Positions 10,739-21,375 of a stretch of 64,000 nucleotides of DNA are shown here, piece by piece. Position numbers and translations under genes: made by a program. The stretch is taken from contig CM049316.1 of the NCBI GenBank assembly GCA_026874595.1, positions 17,879,839-17,943,838 of the forward strand, read 5' to 3'. Under the pieces are notes generated by a model that saw only the letters and a program-made list of their open reading frames with translations, had not been told where the DNA came from and did no database searches. This stretch comes from Sipunculus nudus (lineage: Eukaryota > Annelida > Sipuncula > Golfingiida > Sipunculidae). How positions within the stretch are numbered: position 1 is the first letter of the stretch; every line of letters begins with the position of its first letter.

Positions 10739-12019
10739 AACCTGGATACCAAACTGTCACACCTAACCGCACAAGAACAACAAGACCTCAAGAACCTGCT
10801 GCGGAATTATGAACATTTGTTTGGTGACATTCCAACGCGAACTAACATGTTGTGCCATGACGTCGATGTTGGCGAGGCAAGCACAGTCAAGCAACATCCA
10901 TATAGACTAAATCCAGAAAGCAGAAGTATCTACAGGATGAGATTCAATATTTGCTGGACAATGATTTTATTGAACCTAGAAACAGTAACTGGAGTTCACC
11001 ATGTATTCTTGTGCCAAAACATGATGGAAGTTACCGTATGTGTACAGATTATCGAAAACTGAACTCTGTCACCAAGACTGACACGTTCCCGATTCCGAGG
11101 ATCGATGATTGTATTGATAGAGTCGGTAGCTCCAGATATGTTTCCAAGTTGACTTGTTAAAAGGATTCTGGCAAGTTCCGCTGACAGAACGAGCGAAAGA
11201 AGTGTCTGCATTTGTGACGCCGCAAGGACTGTACCAGTATAAAGTTATGCCGTTTGGCATGAAGAACTCGCCAGCCACTTTCCAGCGCCTCATCCATATG
11301 GTTGTCAAGGACATCCAGGGCTGCGATTCATATATTGATGACCTCATCGTGTACAGCGACACCTGGGAGAAACATCTGCAAATTCTTCGCGCCCTCTTCG
11401 AAAGACTCGTCTGACCGTCAACTTAGTGGAATCTGAGTTTTGTCATGCACAAGTAAAATTTTTGGGTCATATTGTAGGGCAGGGTCAGGAAAAACCTGTT
11501 GATGCTAAGATAAGTGCTATTTCTGCATTTCCTAGACCAGAAAATAAAAAGCAAATAATACGTTTTCTTGGTATGGTTGGGTACTGCAGGAGGTTTTGTC
11601 CAAATTTTGCTGCTGTAGCTGAACCTTTGACTAATTTGTTAAAGAAGAAACAAAAGTTTGTATGGAATGTTCAGTGTGAAAATGCATTTCAGAATTTGAA
11701 AGCCATTCTGCAAAGTTCACCAGTTTTAGCAGCTCCAGACATTTCTGTACCTTTTAAGGTAGCTGTAGATGCTAGTGATACTGCTGCTGCTGTTGGCTTT
11801 GATTTTGGCGTTGCAACATTTTGAAGTTTATGTTACTTCATCAGTCAGGCCTATCATCGTCTTCAGTTATCACAATCCCCTCACGTTCATGAACAAGTTG
11901 AAGTGTAAAAATCAAAGATTGTTGAGATGGAGTTTGTTCTTACAGGATTACAATCTTGATATCATACACATTAAAGGGAAAGACAATGTACTTGCTGATT
12001 GCTTATCGAGATGTTTATG
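10739..12019 (+). pseudogene. pol: Reverse transcriptase and RNase H of copy 1
   Basis: RT motifs in order: FIEPRNSNWSSPCILVPK (about 10965-11020), YRMCTDYRKLNSV, then SKL followed by a one-base deletion that breaks the catalytic-Asp motif (near 11150), KGFWQVPLTE, YQYKVMPFGMKNSPATFQR and the YIDD box at 11331-11342. The thumb/connection follows (FLGHIVGQ; FLGMVGYCRRFCPNF). RNase H starts with FKVAVDASDTAA (about 11755). It then lacks a middle segment that is largely present in copy 2, and resumes at ALQHFEVYV, ending IHIKGKDNVLADCLSRCL (stop at 12018-12020). RT and RNase H would copy the RNA genome into DNA in the particle. Being last in pol, after integrase, is the Gmr1 arrangement. Confidence 0.92.
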
Positions 12020-12141
12020 AAATGTTGCAAACAAGATGTTTATGTAATGTTGTAGATAAGATGATTTTGAAATGTTGTAAAAATTTTAGTGATTGAGATC
12101 GCAAAAAGAAAGTTTTCCGTGAAAACTTTCTTTTTTCTTAC

Positions 12142-12152
12142 AGGAGGGGGAG
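12142..12152 (+). other. Polypurine tract, copy 1
   Basis: AGGAGGGGGAG immediately before the 3' LTR, primer for plus-strand DNA. Copy 2 carries the same tract in the same place. Confidence 0.88.
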
Positions 12153-12934
12153 TGTAACAGGTGCTCTATTGTGTGGCACGGGCGTGGATCGTGTTGTTGT
12201 TACATCCCGTACTGGTTGAACTCTCGTTGTCATGTGGGCCTTGAGTTTTCACGTTTGGTAGTGGGTCACGTGATTAGCCTGGTATGTGTGGATATACACA
12301 CGGCTGTGTCTTTCTGGATAGTTCCTAAAACGCCTGTTTACTGTGGAGTAGGGTACTTTGTAGAATGTTCGAGAAGTAGAAGGTTCCCGGCTTAGGGTGT
12401 GAAGGTATATAAAGGGCTGTTTTTTTAGAACCAGGGGGCAGACAGCAGAGCAGATACCAGCGGACGCAGAAGCGTGTGTCAGATTCTAAAGATCCTATCC
12501 GACGAATGCGGCAATTATAGATATTTCAAGAACTTTTTCTGGATTTTATACACTGGACTTCAGTTTACATTCTGTGTTGTTTCAAGAACATTCAACTGGA
12601 CTGTCATTCTCCGAAAGCTTACATTCAAAGGACTTATTTTGGTGACACTGTTGGTATTCAGGTATTGTACCATTATCTTTCTGTGTGATCGTATTGACTT
12701 GCTCCTATACCACTGTTTCACTGTATAATTGTATTGATTTAGTGTATTGTATTGTTAGGATTGTTTTAGGAATAAATTATAGTTATTTGTTAACAAAAAA
12801 ACACTGAATTCTTTATTCATTCCCCTAGACATTTCCCGCTGCCTAGTGTTACAGAATCTGATTTTTTTTTATCTCCATTACAAAATTTGTGTTCATCACG
12901 CATACGTGATCTGTTTATATTAGGGTCCGTAAAA
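12153..12934 (+). repeat. 3' LTR of copy 1
   Basis: Starts TGTAACAGG and ends TCCGTAAAA (mutated from CGTAACA). It is aligned along its length with 7410-8170, with scattered substitutions and an additional ~14 bp near 12600. TATA box at 12406-12413, AATAAA at 12771-12776. Confidence 0.92.
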
Positions 12935-12938
12935 ATAG

Positions 12939-13195
12939 AAAAAGTGGGAGGGGAGAAAGAGAGAGAGAGAAGAAGTGAGAGTAATAGAGAGAAAAAAGAG
13001 GGTGGGTTGAGTAAGTGAGTGTGTGTGAGAGAGAAAGAGTGAAAAAAAGAATGAGAGAAGGAGATAGGCGGGTGAGAGAGAGGGAGAAAGAAAGAGATGA
13101 AGAGAGATTGGGAGAGAGAGAAATGCAGACATTTAGACAATGAGACAGAGTGAGAGAGAAAGATAGTGAGCGAGAATGAGAGACGGAATGAGTGT
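12939..13195. repeat. GA-rich tract, right half of the insertion site
   Basis: Degenerate (GA)n continuing the purine tract interrupted at 7405. The Ser/Leu-rich minus-strand frames over it are low-complexity artefacts. Confidence 0.85.
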
Positions 13196-15127
13196 GTGGA
13201 GTTATCCGTTTGAAACCTTTTTATTAAGTGTTTAAAACAATATCTGCAGCATTATTATAGTACCAGACTAAAAAGTCGCCCCAACAGGACAAATGCTGAA
13301 CACATGCAAGTGGAATGTCGCTGATCCTTCACTCTGGAATAAAATATGATGAAGCTATAAGGGAAAGCAGAGTTGTAAGATGGTAGGACAATTGAGACAG
13401 ATCAAAATTTAAAAAAAAAACATAAAACGAATTTTAACGTTTAAATTCATTATTCTTCTGTATTTTAGCTCACTGATCTAGGCCATGCAGATAAGGTATG
13501 CCACTGTGATGCGGCGCCCGGTCACAGATTTTAGATTTCTTTATATCATATAATATTTTAAAAATTAAAACCCTGTGTAGTAGATGGCGTTAATGTTTTA
13601 TTTAGGACAAAGATGTAGTGTATTATTTCTAAGCCTTCCAAAATGTTGCTTACTTTGTCCTTGTAGGCATTATCTCCTTACTTCACTTGCGGCTGGTTAC
13701 ACCAATGTTTCCAGTTGTGGAGTCCCAAGACCGGGTACTTGGATTTCGAAGCCTTATGGTAAACTGCAAGGTTAAGTGCCAGACCCAGCCAAGCATTTAA
13801 GAGAATTCTACAGTGAGAGTGAAGCAGTTGATAAATAACTTGTGTGAACACGGGACCACTTGTCTCTCCGTCACTGGAAATTATCCAGGGCAGTCATGTG
13901 ACTAGTATATCACTCAAACTGACCGAGGTGTTTAGAGCCGCCCACGCATGTAAGATCCTGCAAGGTGCAAGAATCCCCCGTATTGTCTCAGGAGCACGGG
14001 AAACGTGAAATAACAGAAAACAAATGCTCGATCTGAAGGAAAAGGACTTCCGTTCTCACAAGTGTAAATGCAATGTTAAGTAAAAATGTTGTTAGTGTAT
14101 ATAATGATATATATATCCTACACATATGCTACACATCACATCAGCATGTAATGAGATACGATGGGCGTAGCCAGCAGCCCTGCCCATGCAGTGGACAGCT
14201 GGGACAATTTGAGTCACTGAGGAAGTTGCCACGCTCTCGTTCAGACGTGTGATCGCTGTATCTCATGCTACAATAAAATACGTACTTGGAAAACGCTTAG
14301 AGCGGCCGAGGTGTGATAAAATAGCAAGAATTTTTGGGAATGATAAAAAATGTTCATTCCTGCACCTTATAATGCTGAAACGCGCTTAAATTTCAGGGTA
14401 CGCCTTCTGTGTCATGGATACTACATTCAACAGAGGCAGATGGATTTCGGAACGACTGGTTTAAAAAGCTTCAGGTTTTCCACACTTGAGATTACCCCCG
14501 GCGTAGTAAAAACTTAATTTTCATGTTACCTTGTACTGTTCAGAATACCCCTTCGATGTCTTAAAGAAATGTCAGGTGTTATGGTTTAAAGTTATGATAT
14601 TTTATTTGAATGATCACGTGAAAGATAGGAGTTTCAAACGCTTGAATCAATTAAATGAAAAATAAGATGGTCGCAAAATGTTAATTATTTTTTTTAATTA
14701 TATTTATGTTGACTTGAGCACTTCATCAAAGCGTTTTACACAACACTTGCAAACATAAGAAATGTATAGATTCAATCTGATTTATTAAAAAATCCAGAGG
14801 ATAGAAGTTAAAAAAAAACTTTAAGTATATAAATCAAAGATATATTACTATAAAGAGGGGTTATCTTATATCGCTGAGGGTAATGTTATAGGATTTCTAG
14901 GAAAATTGCTAATGCTTTAAACTTGCAGTTTATCTTTTCAGATAATGCGGTTCAGATTACTTCATATTACAATCGCACTTCCAGGGTCAAATCTATTATT
15001 TAATTATAGAAAGAAACTAGAAAATCTGTTTAAAATCTGTAAAATTGTTTAATGTTTACTTTTCTTCACATCTAATCACTGTCGATGTTAATTTAATTTT
15101 TTGTGTTGGGGTCGGCAAACGGACGCA
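13196..15127. other. Intergenic, no gene seen
   Basis: No protein signature. A small (TA)n at about 14107-14116 and AT-rich stretches. A short open frame at 13584-13775 has no recognisable domain. Confidence 0.5.
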
Positions 15128-15674
15128 AAAGGTCACAGGGACGGTAAAGCCCATAGTAATCTTTAAAAAAGTCACAGGGACGGTACAGCCCATAACTAGC
15201 TTCAAAAAGGTCACAGGGACGGTAAAGCCCATAGCAAGCTTCAAAAAGGTCACAGGGACGGTAAAGCCCATAGCAAGCTTCCAAAAGGTCACAGGGACGG
15301 TAAAGCCCATAGTAATCTTTAAAAAGGTCACAGTGACGGTAAAGCTCATAGCAAGCTTCAAAAAGGTCACAGGGACGGTAAAGCCTATAGTAAGCTTCAA
15401 AAGGTCACAAGGACGGTAAAGCCCAAAACAAGCTTCAAAAAGGTCACAGGGACGGTAAAGCCCAAAACAAGCTTCAAAAAGGTCACAGGGACAGTAAAGC
15501 CCAAAGCAAGCTTCAAAAAGGTTGCAAGGACGGTAAAGCCCAAAGCAAGCTACAAAAAGGTCGCAGGGACGGTAAAGCCCATAGCAAGCTTCAAAAAGGG
15601 TGCAGGGACGGTAAAGCCCATAGTTAGCTTTAAAAAGGTTGCAGGGACGGTAAAGCCCATGGTAAGCCTCGGAA
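15128..15674 (+). repeat. 39-bp minisatellite, 14 units
   Basis: Unit AAGGTCACAGGGACGGTAAA plus GCCCATAGCAAGCTTCAAA, repeated about 14 times with variants. The period is 39 bp (13 codons), so one frame stays open as a 13-residue repeat of KVTGTVKPI plus (A/V)xFK, until unit 7, which is 2 bp short, breaks it at about 15400. Later units drift toward GGTTGCAGGGACGG. The frame is most simply a by-product of the period. Confidence 0.95.
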
Positions 15675-18600
15675 AGATCTCAGTGTATGAGTTAATGGTT
15701 TGTATAAAAATGGAATCCATATTGTGGTAAGTAATGGAAGATAACTAGTGGCGTCGCGAAAATTCCCTAGGGAGGAGGGGGAGGTTTTTTTAAATTCTGG
15801 CCCCTGGACTAATACCCTCCTCCTTTGTCGTTTGTGAGGGAGCCGGTGCTGGCCCGTACAGGGCTATACGTGATCGGCTCGAGCCCCGACTCCACTTTTC
15901 CTTCCTCGCTGCTACAATCGCAGCGGGGACCACCAAGGGACTCGAAGCAGCGTTCACTTCTAGGATGAGATTTTCACGGTCGGCCCAAAACTAGGGTTTA
16001 ATGGGAAGGCTGTACCCCACAGTCATGTATCAATCACAAGCGAGTGCGTCTTTGGAAGGTTCCTCTATGTTATGATCCAGCAACGGGGATGATAAATCAC
16101 CTAGGACTTGCGGGTGCGTTAGACACCGGGCCTTGGTGACACTAGGATAAAAATAAAAGTAACAGGGAGCGAGTGCTACTGCCCTGCCATGTAGTCCAAA
16201 ACTTAAAAGGAGAAATGCAGATGGACATTCTTAAGTTAAAAAAGAAACAAGTCAGTATTTTAATTACATCCACCAAAAAAAACTTTTAAAAAAGCTGTAA
16301 ATAGTAAAACACTGTTCATTATGGTGACAATTACCGTTATAAAGCTTATTGTATAAGAAGTCAAACTCCATGTGTATTACAAATTGGTCCCATGTATTAG
16401 CCACGTTCGTTGTTCAATGGGAAGCCAACAGTCCACTTAAATATTTAACAAGACCAACATTGCGAGATCTCTAAAAGTACCTGGTAATTACCCTGTCTGT
16501 ATCGGTCAATATCCCATGGACGGGTACGGCTCTTGTTCATGAATTATCAATGTCCTGTTTGTGTGATCCTTGGAGCGTTCATTAACTCGATGCCCAATAC
16601 CGTAGTTAACATAACGGACGTGTGATTTTAAGGTCAACATTGGAAAAAGTAATCGGCACTTAAATCACCAGTAGGACCATAATTTTTAGCTCATGCGTTA
16701 AACGTTCACTGGCCCTTTTTCGCTTCACTTATATATTCAAATACCATAAAGACGTAATGACTTTTTTTGCGATCACCTCTTACGCTTCGTTGTACTTGAT
16801 TAACGAACGGCAGCCCTTTGAAGCAATGGACTAGAATTGTGCAGTGGAGCATGGGTTGTAAACTGATGTGTACATAGACTGGTCCCCTTGCTCTCGTTCT
16901 TGGATTGTTCTAGTCTTCACGTGATATTTGAAAAACGTCTCAGTTCAAGGTCATCAGTCCAATAGAGGCGAATAGCCACGTACTGTTTACATATTTAGGC
17001 TACACAGAATGTTTGAGTTTACAAAGTTCACCCAGTCTCTGAAAAGGGGAGTTATTGAACTCTTTTTTTTCTCTGTTGTGTTATGTTTAGGCACTCTTAA
17101 ATGCTGAAGTCGGAGACATTGCATTTCATTCATTGCTGACAACAAAACCGCCTGGATTCGGTCATCCCTCAGTAGGCAGGGTGGTAATTAATGTAATAAA
17201 AAGCTCTATAGAAAGGTATATGATCTATTAGTAAGGGAAATCATGACCAGGACAAGGAAAGGTTGCTAGTAACAATACCGCGCCTTTTACTAGGTTATCC
17301 GTGGATTTGAGCTGTTTCCCCAATTTCAGCAAGCCTAGAAACTCAATTCTTTGTAATTATTCATGATCGTTATAAATTAATAAAAGGATATAACAAAAAA
17401 AAGTTGGTGAAAATTATTACGTTACGCCACTTTAATAAAAGTGTTGAAGCAGACCGCTAGATTCACAGAAAACATTTACTGAGTAACTAATTCTTTCCGG
17501 CATACAGTATGTCAGTTGATAATTAATATCAGCTAATCATCTTTCTTTTTCGCAGAATTTATGTAATTTCTTGCTATTTCTCCGTACATATAAATGGACT
17601 CGAGGTAATTCCTGTTATTAATAGTTCTCATAATGTCTCTGCGATTGAGGTATGAGCTTGTTAATCTTCACATTGTCAGTAAACACGGTAAATGTGCCAA
17701 TGTTGACAAACAGAAAACTATGTAACCTTAGGTATAAGTGCGGGAGTTGAAATGTCACTAATCACCCTTTGCAATCATCTGGTCGTCAGAATTCCTGCCA
17801 GATATTCTTGTCGAATGTGTTTGAGTTATTTGGCAGTCCCCCCCCCCCCCATATGTTATGCGATGGAATGGGCTTTTTCTGGCCTATAGGTTCAGTTGAT
17901 TATCTTTAGTGAACAACGTCGGGTTTTCGAAATAGGTCCCTTTAAATGGTCACAATTTTCTGTTCCCTGCTACTAAATGAGCATTATGCTTGTTAATATT
18001 CACACACCGGTAGATCCATTTGACCTGGTACATATATTTTATAAATACTCATATTATTGATAACTCTTAATTCATCTCCAAGCCGGAAAGAGGGACTCGA
18101 GGAACCGAGGCGTAGAGATGGGGTAGAAATATTTTTTAAAATTTAATCTGTAATGGTACTCTCTTGGAAAATTTGTCAAGCGTTATGCTGCAAAATCATG
18201 TGGGTTTACACTGAGCATGTATTTCCGTGATTGTAGGGCGCATTTAATCTGCTCCTGTTTTCTTATATACCATAATTATGTACTTCAATATTATATGGAA
18301 CATCATTTGTCAGACTGAGTGAAAAAGACAAGATGAAATCTATTTGTTTACAATAAATCCGCATGTTATCACCTTTGAATGTCTATGTTGTTGGCATGCC
18401 TTTCTTTGAGAGAGAGAGAGTGAGGGTGTGTGTGTGTGTTAGTGTGTGTGTATGTGATTTGTAATGGCTTACACGATCGTAAGGAACACAGACAGAGCGA
18501 GGCCGTAACAGACAGATACAGATTACTCCGAAACGTAATGTTCTAAAGGTGGACCGATCAATAATTTATCTGTATACTAGAGTGAATGTCCGCTTACATA

Positions 18601-19219
18601 ATTGACGAGACACGACGTCCGACGGATGTCTCTTGAAACGTAGCACTGCTCCGAATCATTCAATTTTATGACCTTAAAGCGAGGTTAAAGTCTTACAGAC
18701 CGGAAATTGGCCGTCCCTAGGGGAAATCCGAACAAAGACCCGTCAATCATACATCAACACATGATTTCTTAAGAAAAGAATATGAATATGTTTAACATTA
18801 TTATTATTATTATTTTAATGTATTCCGATGGCCCGTAAAACCTCCCGTTTACGTTTTGTGTTGCTGCGAAAACTTCGGCGGCCTTTGATGAATTTCCACA
18901 AGACTCACTTTTACCAATTACCAATACCTTATTTCATCCGAGTTTGATTATAGGTAAATTGTATCTATTCAACAAGGTCAGAGGTCACCAGGATTCTGTG
19001 GTGTGTCGTCGATAACTTACCAGGAATATGATGGGTTTTTATGAAACTCTTAATAAATATTGATCAGTATACTTTTTCATCTGAATTGAAGTATCGACAA
19101 AATCCATGCATAATTAATGAGGTCAGAGGTTACAAGACAGACGACGGGCGTATTATGCCCTCTCGTAGTGCTCTTGTTATTAAATAGTGTTCGGTGATAA
19201 GAATATACATGGAAACCTC
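15675..19219. other. Intergenic, no gene seen
   Basis: About 3.5 kb without a supportable exon. It holds a poly-C tract (17839-17850), a GA/GT microsatellite (about 18410-18452) and an (ATT)n run near 18798. The GC-richer stretch at 15830-16140 has no recognisable content. Confidence 0.5.
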
Positions 19220-19376
19220 TGTTATGAAGACAAATTGCTAAGGGGAAAACAATAGGCCGATCCCGGTTTCGAACCCATGTTGGTGGCGCACAAGTCCGGT
19301 GTACCAACTCGCTTCGCCAGCAAAGCAGGCTTCACTAGCGAGACGGTTCGATCCGCTTTTATGTCACCCCGTAACA
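19220..19376 (-). repeat. TRIM 3' LTR, 157 bp
   Basis: Minus-strand LTR with TG...CA termini next to the polypurine tract. Its 3' terminal segment (plus 19220-19278) is repeated at 19496-19558. Confidence 0.75.
19265..19319 (-). promoter_or_regulatory. tRNA-like A and B boxes inside the TRIM LTR
   Basis: On the minus strand TGGCGAAGCGAGTTGG (19319-19304) fits the Pol III A box, and GGTTCGAAACC (19275-19265) fits the B box with one mismatch, 28 bp apart. The truncated 5' LTR has a perfect B box, GGTTCGAATCC (19550-19540). A clean anticodon stem is not evident, so this is tRNA-derived sequence and not a tRNA gene. Confidence 0.6.
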
Positions 19377-19479
19377 CACCCCCTCTTAAGAGCGTTCTGC
19401 TATCAGAACAAGACTAATAATCACAGGAGTCACACTTTGGTGAGCTTATTCCCTGGGCCACAAAGTTTACCGTCACATT

Positions 19480-19492
19480 GGACGAGCCCCCA
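19480..19492 (-). other. TRIM primer binding site (tRNA-Pro)
   Basis: Minus strand TGGGGGCTCGTCC, 3 bp inside the LTR end. Identical to the first 13 bases of the copy 1 primer site. Confidence 0.75.
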
Positions 19493-19495
19493 TTT

Positions 19496-19559
19496 TGTTA
19501 CGAAGACAAATTTTAATGGGAAAATACAAGGCCGATCCGGGATTCGAACCCATGTCGGT
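19496..19559 (-). repeat. TRIM 5' LTR, truncated
   Basis: TGTTACGAAGACAAATT start on the plus strand, matching 19220-19278 through the GAACCCATGT motif. Similarity stops at about 19559. Confidence 0.7.
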
Positions 19560-21173
19560 TTTAAAGCGATGGTTTAAAGACAGATGTACAGGTAAGATAA
19601 ACAGAAACAACTGGATAAGTTTACAATAATTGAAACCGTATTTCCATATAATCTTATTCAAAATCATCAACTATGGTATTAGATATACACAAAAAAATGC
19701 ATTCACATAGAGATTTTTTTATTCTTTTACTTTTTCCAATCAATTTATTTACTGACCTGGCAGATATACAGACCGACATCGTTAAGCATTCAGTCTAAAT
19801 CAAACCTTCTCGTCGAAAGAGCAAGCGGTAGATCGGGAAAAGGTTGCAGTCGAGTCACGTGGTAACGGTACTCTGATTTACACAGCGACCGCTTTTAGTG
19901 GAGGTTAAAGCGATAAGGTATGGATATTACTCAGAGAGAAGTCGTTTGTATTACTGATAATGCATCAAGGTTCCATTTAACATCATTGCAAGTGTCGTAA
20001 TGTTGGTAATGGTGTGCTAATTACCTCAGTTGGCGCTTACATATACCAACCATTACCATATCCCCACCCTACCCATCTTTAATTCAATTTGGCCACAGGA
20101 AACATCGTTACACAGGGAGTAACGTCTTGCAATATACAAATGTACTGATGAACCCGCCCATCGCCTATACGTACCCGGCCAGGAGGAGCCAATACCCGTT
20201 CTCTGGACTGGCATTTATATATGCGACAAATGATTGAATTATAGCAGAATAATTCCCTCCTGAAAATATATGATACGAGCTTCTTCTCATTACCAAATGT
20301 GCAATTTATCTAATTGCATATTATTATCTGACGGATTGATTGTTGGTAATTCTGATAATCAAAAGTAAAAAGCATAGCTATTTTAAAGCATTTGAATTTT
20401 AAAAAGTGACCGTCTTTCCTATTCGATTTGTTATTCTGTACTTTTTGATATAAACGATTAAATTTCATTTTTTTGTTAAGTCATCGTCTCCATTTTAACC
20501 TTTCAGTTAATCCTGAGAAGCCGGGGAAAGGCGTCAACTGACTTTTAGATTAATAATTAGAATAATTTATCCTAAATAAAGTCAAACTAAGCAACCCCCC
20601 CCCCCCCCCTTCCAGCTCAGTGCGGGCGCATGTATTGGCTTTAACATGAACCCAGTAAAAAATCAGGATCCATGCTTTATTCTGAATTAAGGTGGATGAT
20701 GTTTTGAAATCCGACAAGCTTTGTGGTATATGAACGGGAGAGTTTATGGAAAATATTGTAACATATACGATATACTTTACATTCACCTATCAAGTCCTGG
20801 AAATATTAAAAGTAAACTTCAAATTATGATTAATTACCCAAAGGATATTTGGTCTTGCAAAACGAATGTTATCTGAACAAAGGGAAGATCAAATGCAATG
20901 GACAAACTCTCCTGTCCTACTTCTCAAAGCATCCGTTAGATGAAAGACAAAAAAATGTGATTTAATCGGATTATATTGATTCATTTAAAGGAATTAACAA
21001 AGTCATTATTCTGATAGGGTAACTTTCATGTTGAAAACCACTGACAAATACGTGTCACGTGTTTACACGATGAAGTTGACTTACTTCTTTTGTCTTTGCC
21101 AACGCCACTGTATCTATGGGTGTATATATATAGTCTATCTATGACTGAGGGTGTATATATAGTCAGAGGCTGA
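19560..21173. other. Intergenic, no gene seen
   Basis: No protein signature on either strand. Poly-C tract at about 20594-20609. Confidence 0.5.
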
Positions 21174-21174
21174 C

Positions 21175-21205
<31 letters not shown>

Positions 21206-21206
21206 C

Positions 21207-21246
<40 letters not shown>

Positions 21247-21375
21247 TGTGCGATTGTTTATTGGGTTGTGCATTCTTCTGTGCGGACGTGTGTGTGTGTG
21301 TGTTTGTGCAGGCGTCTGTCTTTGTTCGCAGTCTGCTCCTTTTTCGCAGTTGGGTCGGGGGGGGGGGGGGGGGGC
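21174..21375. repeat. (TA)n, (GT)n and poly-G tracts
   Basis: (TA)n at 21174-21241, GT-rich at about 21289-21310 and a poly-G run at about 21357-21374. Tyr/Ile-rich and Pro-rich frames here are artefacts of these runs. Confidence 0.92.

Larger units (their letters stand above)
7406..12938 (+). mobile_element. Gmr1-type Ty3/gypsy LTR retrotransposon, copy 1 (decayed)
   Basis: Seen: two LTRs (7410-8170 and 12153-12934), a tRNA-Pro primer site just inside the 5' LTR, a polypurine tract abutting the 3' LTR, and ATAG on both flanks (7406-7409, 12935-12938). Internal order is gag, protease remnant, integrase, then reverse transcriptase and RNase H, which ends shortly before the polypurine tract. 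Ordinary Ty3/gypsy elements have RT before integrase. Known: integrase upstream of RT in a Ty3/gypsy element defines the Gmr1-like group (Goodwin and Poulter 2002, described from deuterostomes). Over the first ~290 bp the LTRs differ at roughly 4% of sites, and there is a further ~14-bp indel, so the insertion is old. Frameshifts, stops and two internal deletions make it non-coding now. Confidence 0.93.
19220..19559 (-). mobile_element. TRIM: miniature LTR retrotransposon with tRNA-like LTR
   Basis: Read on the minus strand. A truncated 5' LTR (19559 to 19496) is followed by the primer site TGGGGGCTCGTCC (19492-19480), about 100 bp of non-coding interior, the polypurine tract AAGAGGGGGTG (19387-19377) and a complete 157-bp 3' LTR (19376 to 19220, TGTTACGG...CATAACA). 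The LTR copies align over about 64 bp from their 3' ends; the 5' LTR then loses similarity. With no coding capacity and LTRs under 200 bp it fits the TRIM class. The LTR carries A- and B-box-like sequences. The primer site and polypurine tract match those of the Gmr1-type elements here, suggesting related machinery. I see no target duplication because one end is lost. Confidence 0.75.

Noticed and set aside
15045-15419. 124-residue repeat protein
   Set aside because: Produced by the 39-bp minisatellite and broken by a short unit; no splice or domain support.
19480-19492. 3' end of a tRNA-Pro gene on the plus strand
   Set aside because: GGACGAGCCCCCA would fit, but there is no tRNA body upstream and the position next to an LTR end fits a minus-strand primer site.
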